Positions 54,417-64,000 of a stretch of DNA of 64,000 bases are shown in pieces. The notes beneath the pieces are model-generated. The model saw only the letters and a list, made by a program, of their open reading frames with translations, made no database searches and was not told the origin of the DNA. The stretch's first letter is position 1, and each line of letters begins with the position of its first letter. The DNA comes from Micromonospora pattaloongensis (GTDB taxonomy: Bacteria; Actinomycetota; Actinomycetes; Mycobacteriales; Micromonosporaceae): contig NZ_FNPH01000005.1 of the NCBI RefSeq assembly GCF_900107255.1, forward strand, positions 310,001-374,000, read 5' to 3'. Made by a program: the position numbers and the translations under genes.

Positions 54417-55436
54417 TCACGCGGCCGACCCGCCGGGACCGGCCATCGCGCCGACCGACGCCTCCGCCCGCTGGGCGAGCGCCGGGTCCTTCCAGACGTG
54501 CACCCGCCGCGCCGGCCGGGCCCGCAGTCCGGGCAGCCCGGCCATGGTGCCCAGCGCCTCGGCGTAGACGTCGTCGGCGTCGAGGCGCCGCAGCTCCTCG
54601 GCGAGTTCCTCGCCGAGCGGGCGCCGCACCAGCGGCAGGTGCCGCTCCTGCTGCCCGGTCCGCGTGAAGATCGCCGAGCCGTTCTCCCGGGTGAGCAGCA
54701 CCTGGTCGCCGTTGGCGCAGCGCAGTTCGACCGCGCGCATCCGGGGGAACTCGGTCGTCTCCTGCCACTCCGGCCGGATCCCGAGCCGCGCGGCCAGCCA
54801 ACTGGTCATCAGCGCGGCGGTCGGGTCGCTCCTCGGGGCCACCACGGTCGCCCCGACGATCCGGGCCTCGGCGGTGTCGAACGCGCCGGTGACCAGGGTG
54901 CGCCACGGCGTGATCCGGGTCCACGCGAGGTCGGTGTCGCCGGGGGCGTAGTCGATGGCGCGCTGCCGCAGCGCGGCGACCGGATCGGCGGCCTGCGCCG
55001 AGTCGGTGATCCGCCGGTCGGCGACCACGCCGAGGAAGTCGGTCGCGATCTCCTCGGGCGGCACCCCGTTCCACCAGGTGACGACCGGAACGTCGGGCAC
55101 GAGCAGCGGCATCACGACGGATTCCGCGTGCAGCGCGAGCCGTCCCGACATCCGCATCACGACGGCCTCGCACGGCCCGAGCCGGCCGCCGACGACGATC
55201 TCGGCGTCCAGGCGGCTGCGGTCACGCTCGATGTCGGAGCGGACCACGACCAGCAGCCGGCACGGGTGGGTGGCCGCCGCGATGGTGGCGGCCGCCTCGG
55301 CCTCCCGTACGGACTTCTCGTCGACCACCACGATGAGGGTGAGCGCCATGCCGCTCGCGACGCCCCCGGCGCTGCGCCGCTCGGCGGCGAGCGCCTTGAC
55401 CACCTCGGTGCCGGTGGTGTCCCACAGGCTGATCAT
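54417..55436 (-). CDS. opcA: Glucose-6-phosphate dehydrogenase assembly protein OpcA
   Basis: A 339-residue OpcA, an activator/assembly partner of G6PDH in actinobacteria and cyanobacteria. Recognisable segments are [56 protein letters not shown] and [18 protein letters not shown]. Its ATG overlaps the zwf stop as ATGA and has GGAGGAG upstream, so it is translationally coupled. Confidence 0.95.
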   Translation of the reverse strand: MISLWDTTGTEVVKALAAERRSAGGVASGMALTLIVVVDEKSVREAEAAATIAAATHPCRLLVVVRSDIERDRSRLDAEIVVGGRLGPCEAVVMRMSGRLALHAESVVMPLLVPDVPVVTWWNGVPPEEIATDFLGVVADRRITDSAQAADPVAALRQRAIDYAPGDTDLAWTRITPWRTLVTGAFDTAEARIVGATVVAPRSDPTAALMTSWLAARLGIRPEWQETTEFPRMRAVELRCANGDQVLLTRENGSAIFTRTGQQERHLPLVRRPLGEELAEELRRLDADDVYAEALGTMAGLPGLRARPARRVHVWKDPALAQRAEASVGAMAGPGGSAA

Positions 55437-56947
55437 GCTCTCCTCCATGCCCGGCCGTCGCGGGCCAGCATCTCGTCGGCCGCGCGCGGGCCCCATTCAC
55501 CGGACCGGTACGGCTCGGGGCGGGTGCCCGCCCAGGCCTCCTCCAGCGGGTCCACGACCTGCCAGCTCTGCTCCACCTCGGCGGCGTCCGGGAAGAGCGT
55601 GCGGTCGCCGATCAGCACGTCCAGCACGAGCCGCTCGTACGCCTCCGGGCTGGACTCCGTGAACGCCTCGCCGTACTGGAAGTCCATCGCGATGTCGCGC
55701 AGCTCCATCGTCGTGCCGGGCACCTTGGAGCCGAACTTCAGCACCACGCCCTCGTCCGGCTGCACCCGGATCACCAGCTGGTTGTGGCCCAGCATCTCCA
55801 CGTCGGCGCGGTTGAACGGCAGGTGCGGCGCCTTCTTGAACATGATGGCGACCTCGGTGACCCGGCGCGGCAACCGCTTGCCGGCGCGGACGTAGAACGG
55901 CACCCCCGCCCACCGGCGGTTCTGGATGGCGAGCTTCACCGCGACGTACGTCTCGGTCGTCGAGTCCTGCGGCACGTTCGGCTCTTCCAGGTAGCCGACG
56001 GCCCGCTCACCGGCCACCCAGCCGGGCAGGTACTGCCCGCGCACGGAGCCGGCGGCGATGTCCTCGGGGAGGCTGATCGCCCTGAGCACCTTCAGCTTCT
56101 CGGCGCGGATCTCCGCGGCGTCGAAGCTGGTCGGCTCCTCCATGGCGACCAGCGCGAGCAGCTGGAGGAGGTGGTTCTGCACCACGTCGCGCGCCGCGCC
56201 GGCGGCGTCGTAGAAGCCGGCGCGGCTGCCGATGCCGACGTCCTCGGCCATCGTGATCTGCACGGAGTCGACGTAGGTGGAGTTCCACAGCGGCTCGAAC
56301 AGGCTGTTGGCGAACCGCAGCGCCAGGATGTTCTGGACGGTCTCCTTGCCGAGGTAGTGGTCGATCCGGAAGACGTCGTCGCGGGTGAACACGTCGTCGA
56401 CCAGGTCGTTGAGCGCCTTGGCCGACGGCAGGTCGTACCCGAACGGCTTTTCCACCACGACGCGGCGCCACCCGCCGGAGCGGTCGTTGTCGGCCATCCC
56501 GGTGCGGGCGAGCTGCTTGAGCACCGTGGGGAACGCGGCCGGCGGGATCGAGAAGTAGAACGCCGCGTTGCCCGGAATGCCGTGGCTGGCGCGCAGGTCG
56601 TCGAGGCAGGTGGCGAGCTTGTCGAACGCGGCGTCGTCGTCGAACGAGCCGCCGACGAAGCGGATGTTGCCGGCCAGCCGCCCCCACACCTCGTCCCGCC
56701 ACGGGGTACGGGCGTACTTGCGGGCCGACTCGTAGGCCAGCGCCTCGAAGTCACCGTCGCCCCAGTCCCGCCGGGCGAAGCCGAGCACGACGAAGCCGGG
56801 CGGCAGCAGCCCCCGGTTGGCCAGGTCGTAGACGGCCGGAAGCAACTTCTTCTGGGCCAGGTCGCCGGTCACGCCGAAGATCACCAGAGCGCAGGGCTCC
56901 GGGATGCGCGGCAGCCGCCGGTCCTGCGGGTCGCGCAACGGGTTCAC
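55433..56947 (-). CDS. zwf: Glucose-6-phosphate 1-dehydrogenase
   Basis: A 504-residue G6PDH: NADP loop [17 protein letters not shown], catalytic [19 protein letters not shown] and [10 protein letters not shown]. First enzyme of the oxidative pentose phosphate pathway and main NADPH source. GTG start; ATGA overlap with opcA; 36 bp after pgi. Confidence 0.97.
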   Translation of the reverse strand: MNPLRDPQDRRLPRIPEPCALVIFGVTGDLAQKKLLPAVYDLANRGLLPPGFVVLGFARRDWGDGDFEALAYESARKYARTPWRDEVWGRLAGNIRFVGGSFDDDAAFDKLATCLDDLRASHGIPGNAAFYFSIPPAAFPTVLKQLARTGMADNDRSGGWRRVVVEKPFGYDLPSAKALNDLVDDVFTRDDVFRIDHYLGKETVQNILALRFANSLFEPLWNSTYVDSVQITMAEDVGIGSRAGFYDAAGAARDVVQNHLLQLLALVAMEEPTSFDAAEIRAEKLKVLRAISLPEDIAAGSVRGQYLPGWVAGERAVGYLEEPNVPQDSTTETYVAVKLAIQNRRWAGVPFYVRAGKRLPRRVTEVAIMFKKAPHLPFNRADVEMLGHNQLVIRVQPDEGVVLKFGSKVPGTTMELRDIAMDFQYGEAFTESSPEAYERLVLDVLIGDRTLFPDAAEVEQSWQVVDPLEEAWAGTRPEPYRSGEWGPRAADEMLARDGRAWRRA

Positions 56948-56983
56948 GTCGCCTCCTTCAGATCGTGCTCGTGCTGATCATTG

Positions 56984-58633
56984 TCAGCCCGCGAGGCCGC
57001 GAATCGCGGCAACCAGCTGTGCGAGACCCGCCACGCGGTCGGTGAGGTGCAGCCGCAGCACCGGCCGCTCCCGGGCGGCGAGCGCCTGCCGGTCGCCGGC
57101 GGCCTGCGCCGCCTGCAGTTCCCCGAAGGTGTACGGGCGGCCCGGCACCGGCAGGTCCTCGTTGACCGCCCCGGTGATCTGCAGGAACGAGCCGACCTGC
57201 GGTCCGCCCTTGTGGTACTGGCCGGTGGAGTGCAGGAACCGCGGCCCCCAGCCGAAGGTGACCGGCCGGCGCGCGGCCTCGGCCACCAGCGGGCGCAGCT
57301 GCGCGGCGTCGGCGTCGGCGGCGCGGTCCAGGTAGGCCATGATCGCGATGTAGCCCTCGTCGATCACGCTGCCGATCAGCCAGCGCACCGCCTCGGCGAC
57401 CGTGCCGGGGCCGCCGGCCGGGCCGTACACCTCGATCGCGCCCTCGGCGAACGCCGGCTTCTCGGCGGGCAGCCCCGACTCCAGCAGCCGCGCCGTGTTC
57501 TCCTTCGACTCGGTCACGTTCGGCTGGTTGAACGGGTCGATGCCGAGCACCCGGCCGGCGACGGCGGTGGCGTACTCCCAGGCGAGGAACTGCGCGCCCA
57601 GCGGTCCGTTGACCGCCAGGTGCGGCCGGACCCCGCCGCCGGGCACCGCGTTCGGCGCCTGCGACCCGCCGTACGTCACGGTCAGCACGTCGTCGCCGGT
57701 CGCGCCGGGGCTCTCCGGGCTCTCCACCACGACCGGCAGGATGCCGAGCCCGCCCTTGCCGGTCGACTCGGCGATCAGCTGCTCGGCCCAGTCGCCGAGC
57801 CCGTCGATGCCGGTGCCGTCCGAGATCAGCGCGACCTTGTCGCGGCCGGTGGTGGCGGCGGTGCCGAGCGCCGCGCCGAGCGCGAGCGCCGGGTTGTCGG
57901 CGTCCCGGCCGAGCGACTCGGCCAGCGCGTCGGCCTCGTCGAGCAGGTAGCCGACCTCGACGCCGGCCAGCGCCGACGGGACCAGCCCGAAGGCGGTCAG
58001 CGCCGAGTAGCGGCCGCCGACCTCGGGGTCGGCGAGCACCACGAACGCGCCCATCTGCCGGGCGGTCTCCTCCAGCGGCGAGCCGGGGTCGGTGACGATC
58101 ACGAAGTGCCGCCCCGCCTCGGCCTCGGTCATTCCGGCGTCGAGGAACGCCTGCCAGTAGGCGCGCCGGTGGCTGTCGGTCTCCACCGTCGAGCCCGACT
58201 TGCTGGCCACCACGACGACGGTGCGTTCCAGCCGGTCGCCCAGCGCCGCCCGCACCTGGCCGGGATCGGTCGTGTCGAGCACGGTCATCGGCCGGCCGAG
58301 CGTACGGGTGATCACCTCGGGCGCCAGCGACGAGCCGCCCATGCCGGCGAGCACCACGTGGTCGAGGTCGCCCAGCTCGGCCCGCAGTTCGGCGAGCTGG
58401 GGGAGCAGCTCGCGGCTGCGCCGGTGCGTGTCCACCCAGCCCAGGCGGATCCGCGCCTCGGCCTCGGCCTCCGGGCCCCACAGCGTCGGGTCCTTGCCGG
58501 CCAGCTGGGCCGGCACCCCGTCGGCGACCAGCGCCTCCCGGGTCGAGGCCGGCGCCGACTTGTCGATCGCCTCGGCGCCGTAGACGGCGAGCCCCGCCGC
58601 CGCCTCGACGCCGCCGTCCAGGAAGTCGGTCAC
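56984..58633 (-). CDS. pgi: Glucose-6-phosphate isomerase
   Basis: A 549-residue PGI of the actinobacterial type: [55 protein letters not shown]. It interconverts glucose-6-P and fructose-6-P and so joins glycolysis to the pentose phosphate genes of this operon. The GTG start (58633) overlaps the tal stop as GTGA and has GGGAGG six bases upstream; the frame is open upstream within tal. Confidence 0.96.
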   Translation of the reverse strand: MTDFLDGGVEAAAGLAVYGAEAIDKSAPASTREALVADGVPAQLAGKDPTLWGPEAEAEARIRLGWVDTHRRSRELLPQLAELRAELGDLDHVVLAGMGGSSLAPEVITRTLGRPMTVLDTTDPGQVRAALGDRLERTVVVVASKSGSTVETDSHRRAYWQAFLDAGMTEAEAGRHFVIVTDPGSPLEETARQMGAFVVLADPEVGGRYSALTAFGLVPSALAGVEVGYLLDEADALAESLGRDADNPALALGAALGTAATTGRDKVALISDGTGIDGLGDWAEQLIAESTGKGGLGILPVVVESPESPGATGDDVLTVTYGGSQAPNAVPGGGVRPHLAVNGPLGAQFLAWEYATAVAGRVLGIDPFNQPNVTESKENTARLLESGLPAEKPAFAEGAIEVYGPAGGPGTVAEAVRWLIGSVIDEGYIAIMAYLDRAADADAAQLRPLVAEAARRPVTFGWGPRFLHSTGQYHKGGPQVGSFLQITGAVNEDLPVPGRPYTFGELQAAQAAGDRQALAARERPVLRLHLTDRVAGLAQLVAAIRGLAG

Positions 58634-59808
58634 GCGTTGCCTCCCGCCTGCTCCGCCTTCTCGCCGTGGCCCTGGGCGGCCGCGTTGGGACGGCGCGAGC
58701 CCTCCGCCGCGGCCTCCAGCGACTCGCGGACGCCGGCGAGCAGCTCCTGCCAGCTCGCCTCGAACTTCTGCACGCCCTCGCGCTCCAGCACCGCGACCAC
58801 GTCGCCGAAGTCGACGCCGGCCTCCGCGAGGTCGGACATCACCTTCCGGGCCGTCCCGTACGAGCCGGTGACGGTGTCGCCGCGGGTCTCGCCGTGGTCG
58901 GCGTACGCGTTCATCGCCGACTCGGGCATCGTGTTGACGGTGCCCGGAGCGATCAGCTCCTCGAGGTAGATGACGTCCCGGTAGTCGGGGTTCTTCGTCG
59001 AAGTGGAGGCCCAGAGCGGGCGCTGCGGGTGGGCGCCCGCGTCGGCCAGCGCCTGCCACCGCTCGGAGGAGAAGACCTCGGTGTAGCGCTCGTACGCCAG
59101 CTGCGCGTTGGCGACCCCGGCCCTACCCTTCAGCGCCTTCGCCGCGTCACCGCCGATCTTGTCGAGCCGGTTGTCGATCTCGGTGTCGACGCGCGAGACG
59201 AAGAACGACGCGACCGAGCCGATCTTCGTGAGGTCGTGGCCGTTCGCCTTCGCCTGCTCCAGCCCGGCCAGGAACGCCTCCATCACGGCGGTGTACCGCT
59301 CCAGCGAGAAGATCAGGGTGACGTTCACGCTGATCCCCTCGGCGAGCGTGGCGGTGATGGCCGGCAGGCCGGCCAGCGTCGCCGGAATCTTGATGAACAG
59401 GTTGGGCCGGTCCACCAGCCACCACAGCGCCTTGGCCTCGGCGACGGTCTTCTCCGTCTCGTGCGCCAGCCGCGGGTCCACCTCGATCGAGACCCGCCCG
59501 TCGACGCCGGCCGACGCGTCGTACGCCGGCCGCATCACGTCGCAGGCCCACCGCACGTCGTAGGTGGTCAGCATCCGGACCGCCTCGTCGACGGTGACGC
59601 CGCGCGCGGCCAGGTCCCGCAGCTGCCAGTTGTACGCGTCGGCGTCGCTGAGCGCCTTGGCGAAGATGGTGGGGTTGGTGGTCACCCCCACCACGTGCTT
59701 CTCCCGGCGCAGCTGGTCGAGGTTGCCGCCGGTCAGTCGCGACCGGGACAGATCGTCCAACCAGACCGCCACCCCCGCGGCGGTGAGTTCGCCCAAACGG
59801 TCAGTCAT
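58630..59808 (-). CDS. tal: Transaldolase
   Basis: A 392-residue [31 protein letters not shown], the Schiff-base lysine in [22 protein letters not shown] and [13 protein letters not shown]. It moves a dihydroxyacetone unit in the non-oxidative pentose phosphate branch. Between tkt (13 bp upstream) and pgi (overlap). Confidence 0.97.
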   Translation of the reverse strand: MTDRLGELTAAGVAVWLDDLSRSRLTGGNLDQLRREKHVVGVTTNPTIFAKALSDADAYNWQLRDLAARGVTVDEAVRMLTTYDVRWACDVMRPAYDASAGVDGRVSIEVDPRLAHETEKTVAEAKALWWLVDRPNLFIKIPATLAGLPAITATLAEGISVNVTLIFSLERYTAVMEAFLAGLEQAKANGHDLTKIGSVASFFVSRVDTEIDNRLDKIGGDAAKALKGRAGVANAQLAYERYTEVFSSERWQALADAGAHPQRPLWASTSTKNPDYRDVIYLEELIAPGTVNTMPESAMNAYADHGETRGDTVTGSYGTARKVMSDLAEAGVDFGDVVAVLEREGVQKFEASWQELLAGVRESLEAAAEGSRRPNAAAQGHGEKAEQAGGNA

Positions 59809-59821
59809 AGTGCGGTCTCCC

Positions 59822-61963
59822 TCAGTTTCCGGTGGTGCTACCGGTGATGTCGCCGACCCGGGTCAGCGACGCGTGCGCCGCCGCCACGATGCGGTCGGGG
59901 GTGAAGCCGAACTGCTCGTACAGCACGGTGTACGGCGCGGAGGCCCCAAAGTGTTCAAGGCTGACGGTTTCGCCGCAGTCGCCGACCAGGTCGTGCCAGG
60001 ACATCGCGATGCCGGCCTCGACGCTGACCCGCGCCCGCACGCCCCGCGGCAGCACCGACTCGCGGTACGCCTCGTCCTGGGCGCGGAACCATTCCTGGCA
60101 GGGCATCGAGACGACCCGCGTCGGGACGCCCTCGGCCTCCAACCGCTCGCGGGCGGTCAGCGCCAGCGGCACCTCCGACCCGGTGGCGATCAGGATCACC
60201 TGCGGCTGGGCGTTGCCGGCGTCGGCCAGCACGTACCCGCCGTACCGGACGCCCTCCGCCGAGCCGTACTTCTCACGGTCGACGATCGGCACGTTCTGCC
60301 GGGTCAGCGACAGCGCGGTGGGGCGGTCGGTGTGCTCCAGCGCCATCCGCCACGCCCAGGCCGTCTCGTTGGCGTCGGCGGGCCGGACCACGTCGAGGCC
60401 GGGGATGGCGCGCAGCGCGGAGAGGTGCTCCACCGGCTGGTGGGTGGGGCCGTCCTCGCCGAGGCCGATCGAGTCGTGCGTCCAGACGTAGATCACCGGC
60501 AGCTTCATCAGCGCCGCGAGCCGCACGGACGGGCGCATGTAGTCGCTGAAGACCAGGAACGTGCCGCCGTACGGCCGGGTGCCGCCGTGCAGCGCGATGC
60601 CGTTCATGATCGCGCCCATCGCGTGCTCGCGGATGCCGAAGTGCAGCGTGCGCCCGTACGGGTTGCCCGGGAACTCCCTGGTGGCGAACTCCTCGGGGAT
60701 GAAGGACGGCTCGCCCTTCATCGTGGTGTTGTTGCTCTCCGCCAGGTCGGCCGAGCCGCCCCACAGCTCGGGCAGCACCGGGGCGAGCGCGTTGAGCACC
60801 TGACCGGAGGCGGCCCGGGTGGCGACCCCCTTCGGATCGGCCGGCCAGCTCGGCAGCGCCTCGGTCCAGCCGGTCGGCAGCGACCGGTCGGCGAGCCGGT
60901 CGTACAGCGCCTTGCGCTCCGGGTTGGCCTGCGCCCAGGCCGCGAAGTCGTCCTTCCAGCGCGCGTTCGCCTGCCGGCCCCGGTCGAGCACCTCGCGCGC
61001 GTGGGCCAGGACCTTGTCGTCGACGGCGAAGCTCTGGCCGGGGTCGAAGCCGAGCACCTGCTTGGTGGCGGCGACCTCGTCGGCGCCGAGCGCGGAGCCG
61101 TGGATCTTGCCGGTGTTCTGCTTGTTCGGCGCGGGCCAGCCGATGATCGTGCGCAGCACGATCATCGACGGACGGCCGGTCTCGGCCTTCGCCGCCTGCA
61201 GCGCCGCGTAGAGCGCCTCGATGTCCTCGCGGTACTCGCCGTCGCCCGCGTCGTGCCCCGCGCGCCAGTCGACGGTCTGCACGTGCCAGCCGTACGCCTC
61301 GTAGCGCGCGGCGGTGTCCTCGCTCTTCGCGATCCGGGTGTCGTCCTCGATCGAGATCTCGTTGTCGTCGTAGATCATGATCAGGTTGCCGAGCTTCTGG
61401 TGCCCGGCGAGCGAGGACGCCTCGTGGCTGATGCCCTCTTCGAGGTCGCCGTCGGACGCGATCACGTAGACGTGGTGGTCGAAGATCGACCCGCCGGGGG
61501 CGGCGTCCGGGTCGAGCAGGCCGCGCTCGCGGCGCGCCGCCATCGCCATGCCGACCGCGTTGCCCACGCCCTGGCCGAGGGGGCCGGTGGTGGTCTCGAC
61601 GCCGAGCGTGTGCCCGTGCTCGGGGTGCCCCGGCGTGAGCGAGCCCCACTGCCGCAGCGACTTGAGGTCGTCGAGGCTGAGGCCGTAGCCGGAGAGGTAG
61701 AGCTGGATGTAGAGCGTCAGGCTGGAGTGACCCGCAGAGAGCACGAAGCGGTCGCGGCCGGCCCAGCCGGCGTCGCTCGGGTCGTGCCGCATCACGCGGT
61801 TGAACAGCAGGTACGCGGCGGGCGCGAGGCTCATCGCCGTGCCCGGGTGACCGTTGGCCGACTTCTCGACGGCGTCCATCGCCAGCACGCGGGCGGTGTC
61901 GACCGCTCGGCGGTCCAGATCAGACCAATTCAAGGGCGCTTGCGCGGAATCTGTGGCAGCCAC
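59822..61963 (-). CDS. tkt: Transketolase
   Basis: A 713-residue ThDP enzyme: [38 protein letters not shown] (ThDP/Mg site), [20 protein letters not shown] and a C-terminal [17 protein letters not shown]-type segment (here [12 protein letters not shown]). It is the first gene of the six-gene carbon operon. GTG start at 61963 with GAGGAGCA upstream. Confidence 0.97.
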   Translation of the reverse strand: MAATDSAQAPLNWSDLDRRAVDTARVLAMDAVEKSANGHPGTAMSLAPAAYLLFNRVMRHDPSDAGWAGRDRFVLSAGHSSLTLYIQLYLSGYGLSLDDLKSLRQWGSLTPGHPEHGHTLGVETTTGPLGQGVGNAVGMAMAARRERGLLDPDAAPGGSIFDHHVYVIASDGDLEEGISHEASSLAGHQKLGNLIMIYDDNEISIEDDTRIAKSEDTAARYEAYGWHVQTVDWRAGHDAGDGEYREDIEALYAALQAAKAETGRPSMIVLRTIIGWPAPNKQNTGKIHGSALGADEVAATKQVLGFDPGQSFAVDDKVLAHAREVLDRGRQANARWKDDFAAWAQANPERKALYDRLADRSLPTGWTEALPSWPADPKGVATRAASGQVLNALAPVLPELWGGSADLAESNNTTMKGEPSFIPEEFATREFPGNPYGRTLHFGIREHAMGAIMNGIALHGGTRPYGGTFLVFSDYMRPSVRLAALMKLPVIYVWTHDSIGLGEDGPTHQPVEHLSALRAIPGLDVVRPADANETAWAWRMALEHTDRPTALSLTRQNVPIVDREKYGSAEGVRYGGYVLADAGNAQPQVILIATGSEVPLALTARERLEAEGVPTRVVSMPCQEWFRAQDEAYRESVLPRGVRARVSVEAGIAMSWHDLVGDCGETVSLEHFGASAPYTVLYEQFGFTPDRIVAAAHASLTRVGDITGSTTGN

Positions 61964-62235
61964 GATGGTTGTGCTCCTCGGCAGGTGGGCGGAACCCTCT
62001 CTGATGACCCTATCGGCCCCTTCTAAACCTCCGTGCGCCGATCACGTCAACCCGGTGCGGTGTGGCGTGGTCGAGCCGGTCGGGGAGGCCCGGATCGCCC
62101 GATTGTGTGATCGCCCGCACCCGTGAAGGGTCGGCCGGGCAGGGCGAATGCCTGCGCGTACGCTGTCGTTCGGCGCGCTGACCATGCGGGGGCCCGCCGT
62201 CCGATCGCCAGCGCCGACGCCGGAAGGTGCAATCC
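61964..62235. other. Divergent intergenic region tkt/ctaB
   Basis: 272 bp between divergent starts with no supported gene; promoters for the pentose phosphate operon and ctaB are expected here. No strong palindrome seen. Confidence 0.4.
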
Positions 62236-63228
62236 GTGAGCATGATCACCGAGCGCCCTGCCTACGGGCGGGCGGCGGGTCCGTCCGAGGATGCGGCCGA
62301 GCCGGTTGCCGGGTCGCCGACCGCCGGGCCGGAGGGCGCCGCCGCGGCGGGTGGGCGGGACATCCCGGCGATCATCAAGGCGTACGTGGCGTTGACCAAG
62401 CCGCGGATCGTCGAGCTGCTGCTGGTCACCACCGTGCCGGCGATGATGCTCGCGGCCGGTGGCCTGCCCTCGCTCTGGCTGGTCGCGGTGGTGCTGGTCG
62501 GCGGCGCGCTCGCGGCCGGGGCGGCGAGCGCCCTCAACTGCTACATCGACCGCGACATCGACCAGCTGATGCGTCGGACCAAGCGCCGACCGCTGCCGGC
62601 GCACACGGTGACCCCGCGCGCGGCGCTGGTCTTCGGCCTGGTGCTCGCCGCCGTCTCGGTGGCCCTGATGGCGGCCTTCACGAACTGGCTCGCGACCGCG
62701 CTGACGCTCGCCGCCATCGTCTACTACGACGTCATCTACACGATGTGGCTCAAGCGCACGACGCCGCAGAACACGTTCTGGGGTGGGATCTGCGGCGCCG
62801 CTCCGGTGCTCATCGGCTGGGCCGCGGTCACCGGCGGGCTGTCGCCGGCCGCCTGGGCGTTGTTCGCGGTCGTTTTCTTCTGGCAGATGCCGCACTTCTA
62901 CGCGCTGGCCATCAAGTACAAGGACGACTACGCGCGGGCCGGTATCCCGATGCTGCCGGTGGTGGCCTCGGTCCGCCGGGTCAACCTGGAGATCGTCCTC
63001 TTCACCTGGCTGACGGTCGCGGCGTCGCTGGCCGTGTGGCCGCTCGGGATGAGCCCGGTCTACGGGCTCACCGCCGTCGTGGTGGGCGCGCTGTTCCTGC
63101 TGGAGGCGCACCGACTGGCCGGGCGGGCGCGCCGGGGTGAGCCGCTGCGGCCGATGCGGCTGTTCCACTGGTCGACCACCTACCTGACGATCCTGTTCGT
63201 CGCGGTCGCCGTCGACGCGCTCTTGTAA
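62236..63228 (+). CDS. ctaB: Protoheme IX farnesyltransferase (heme O synthase)
   Basis: A 330-residue UbiA-superfamily membrane prenyltransferase with about nine helices. The two Asp-rich prenyl-diphosphate motifs are NCYIDRDID and [28 protein letters not shown] lies in helix 1. It farnesylates heme B for cytochrome c oxidase. The tkt/ctaB divergent pair is conserved in actinobacteria. I chose GTG 62236 (GGAAGG upstream); GTG 62227 and ATG 62242 are alternatives. The first ~45 residues are a non-conserved Ala/Gly-rich extension. Confidence 0.95.
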   Translation: MSMITERPAYGRAAGPSEDAAEPVAGSPTAGPEGAAAAGGRDIPAIIKAYVALTKPRIVELLLVTTVPAMMLAAGGLPSLWLVAVVLVGGALAAGAASALNCYIDRDIDQLMRRTKRRPLPAHTVTPRAALVFGLVLAAVSVALMAAFTNWLATALTLAAIVYYDVIYTMWLKRTTPQNTFWGGICGAAPVLIGWAAVTGGLSPAAWALFAVVFFWQMPHFYALAIKYKDDYARAGIPMLPVVASVRRVNLEIVLFTWLTVAASLAVWPLGMSPVYGLTAVVVGALFLLEAHRLAGRARRGEPLRPMRLFHWSTTYLTILFVAVAVDALL

Positions 63229-63427
63229 CCCGATCGTGTTTGGGCGGAATGCCCGATTAATGCTTTGAATCCCTTGCCGCGCTCATTTCCTGATGCCAAA
63301 TCCGGCACCCGTGTCGGAAAAATCGGGCTAAACGTTCCCTGGCAATTGTTAAACCCGTAGGTAATTGGCGTCACAATCCCCCAGTAGGTGAACGACTTAC
63401 CGCGGCTGGTCTGCATAGGCTCGGCTC

Positions 63428-63757
63428 ATGGCAGATGGTTCCGATACGACGCTGGCGACCGAGACGCTCCCCGGGGCGCCCAGCGGATTGGTTGGCGGCA
63501 TCAAGTCCTTCGCCTCCGCGCACGGTGGCGCCAAGGCCGTCATCGAGTACGTCGGCAAGCGCGGCGCCCGGATCGTCCTGGTGGGCTCCGACGGCGTCTG
63601 GGCGGACCAGTTCGCCGACGGCACCGACGTCGCGCGCGCCGCGTGCGTCAAGGCCGGCGTCGCGGTGGAGAACGGCTGGGAGCGGGAGCTGATGGACGAG
63701 ATGGCGCCCAACGCCGATATCTGGCGCTCGATGTCCCGCCGGGCCCTGGCCCGCTGA
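63428..63757 (+). CDS. Conserved hypothetical protein
   Basis: A 109-residue protein I do not recognise as a named family. It shows a glycine/alanine helix (GLVGGIKSFASAHGGAKAVIEYV), a hydrophobic strand KRGARIVLVGSDGVWADQF and an acidic C-terminal helix with a WERELMDEM stretch; no membrane helix or signal peptide. Codon use matches its neighbours, which supports it as a real gene. Monocistronic between ctaB and the ATP-grasp gene. Confidence 0.75.
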   Translation: MADGSDTTLATETLPGAPSGLVGGIKSFASAHGGAKAVIEYVGKRGARIVLVGSDGVWADQFADGTDVARAACVKAGVAVENGWERELMDEMAPNADIWRSMSRRALAR

Positions 63758-63786
63758 ATTCGAATCCCCCTCCGGCGAGCGCGCTC

Positions 63787-63892
63787 GCGCGCTTCCCACC
63801 CCCCCCGATGCGCCTCCGGCGCGCTTCCCACCCCCCCGATGCGCCTCCGGCGCGCTTCCCACCCCCCGGTGCGCCTGCGGCGCGCTTCCCAT
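63787..63892. repeat. Degenerate C-rich tandem repeat (four units, ~31 bp)
   Basis: The core cgcttccca recurs at 63790, 63822, 63853 and 63883 (periods 32, 31, 30). Each unit combines a small hairpin (gcgcctccggcgc type) and a run of C that shortens from 8 to 7 to 6. It fills most of the gap between two rightward genes. Terminator-like or slippage-prone; no protein coding. Confidence 0.8.
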
Positions 63893-63918
63893 CCCTTTCC
63901 GACCGACAGGCACCAGTT

Positions 63919-64000
63919 GTGACATCCGAGCACGACCGTACGGCGACCCGGGCCCGCGCCCGGGTCGCTCTCGTTACCTGCGCCGACCTTCCCGAGCTCG
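63919..64000 (+). CDS. ATP-grasp domain protein (3' truncated)
   Basis: Only 27 codons are inside the window. GTG 63919 begins VTSEHDRTATRARARVALVT, followed by CADLPEL; the RVALVTCA(D/E)LPEL opening is typical of actinobacterial ATP-grasp family proteins of unknown substrate. The window ends here. Confidence 0.55.
   Translation, partial: MTSEHDRTATRARARVALVTCADLPEL

Noticed and set aside
62148-63140. Second forward frame across ctaB
   Set aside because: Shadow of ctaB; Arg/Gly-rich without membrane helices.
63787-63892. CRISPR-like array
   Set aside because: Units are directly abutting with no unique spacers.

Overview
This window is a stretch of chromosome from a high-GC actinobacterium, most likely a member of the Micromonosporaceae. 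Family-level placement is inference. The evidence is the very high GC with many GTG/TTG starts, mycothiol-dependent enzymes, an F420-type (Ddn-like) reductase, RbpA, WhiA, the zwf-opcA pair, and an intergenic inverted repeat of a kind I associate with Micromonospora and relatives. No phage, transposase, CRISPR, rRNA or tRNA was seen. Most genes are housekeeping; the accessory content is in islands between conserved blocks.

Layout. 1-3.5 kb: 3' end of a coaE-GrpB fusion and uvrB. 3.6-11.5 kb: mixed genes, namely a tandem GNAT protein, a GT1-type glycosyltransferase, an ABM-domain protein, terC behind a probable yybP-ykoY (Mn2+) riboswitch, an NlpC/P60 peptidase next to a dipeptide epimerase (cell-wall peptide salvage), a tyrosine phosphatase and a class A beta-lactamase-fold protein. 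11.5-19 kb: typA with a strong terminator, a CocE/S15 hydrolase, a methyltransferase, and a MarR-EmrB/QacA efflux operon with two palindromic operators. 18.7-23.9 kb: a compact leftward run of a membrane PAS-GGDEF-EAL protein, an alpha-oxoamine synthase, a Ddn-like reductase and a MarR regulator.

24-27.9 kb holds a methyltransferase, the mycothiol formaldehyde-detoxification pair (mscR plus MBL hydrolase) and an UlaG-like hydrolase. 28-31.4 kb is a reduced gas-vesicle-type cluster (YtxH-like, SRPBCC, GvpA, GvpF/L, GvpG, GvpO) with no gvpN, K, S, second J or second L here. 31.8-38.8 kb has DedA, a secreted guanyl-type RNase with its barstar inhibitor, a cold-shock protein, a methyltransferase, a DsbA-fold protein, a chemoreceptor, an MBL hydrolase and a mycothiol-dependent DinB-type enzyme.

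39-64 kb is the conserved core: rsgA, uvrA, a Rieske lipoprotein, uvrC, rapZ-yvcK-whiA, the glycolytic operon gap-pgk-tpiA followed by secG and rbpA, and facing them the leftward pentose-phosphate operon tkt-tal-pgi-zwf-opcA-pgl. After the divergent ctaB come a small conserved hypothetical, a degenerate C-rich tandem repeat and the start of an ATP-grasp-type gene cut by the window end. All three excinuclease subunits lie within 46 kb, and central carbon metabolism is packed into two convergent operons with 4-bp stop/start overlaps.
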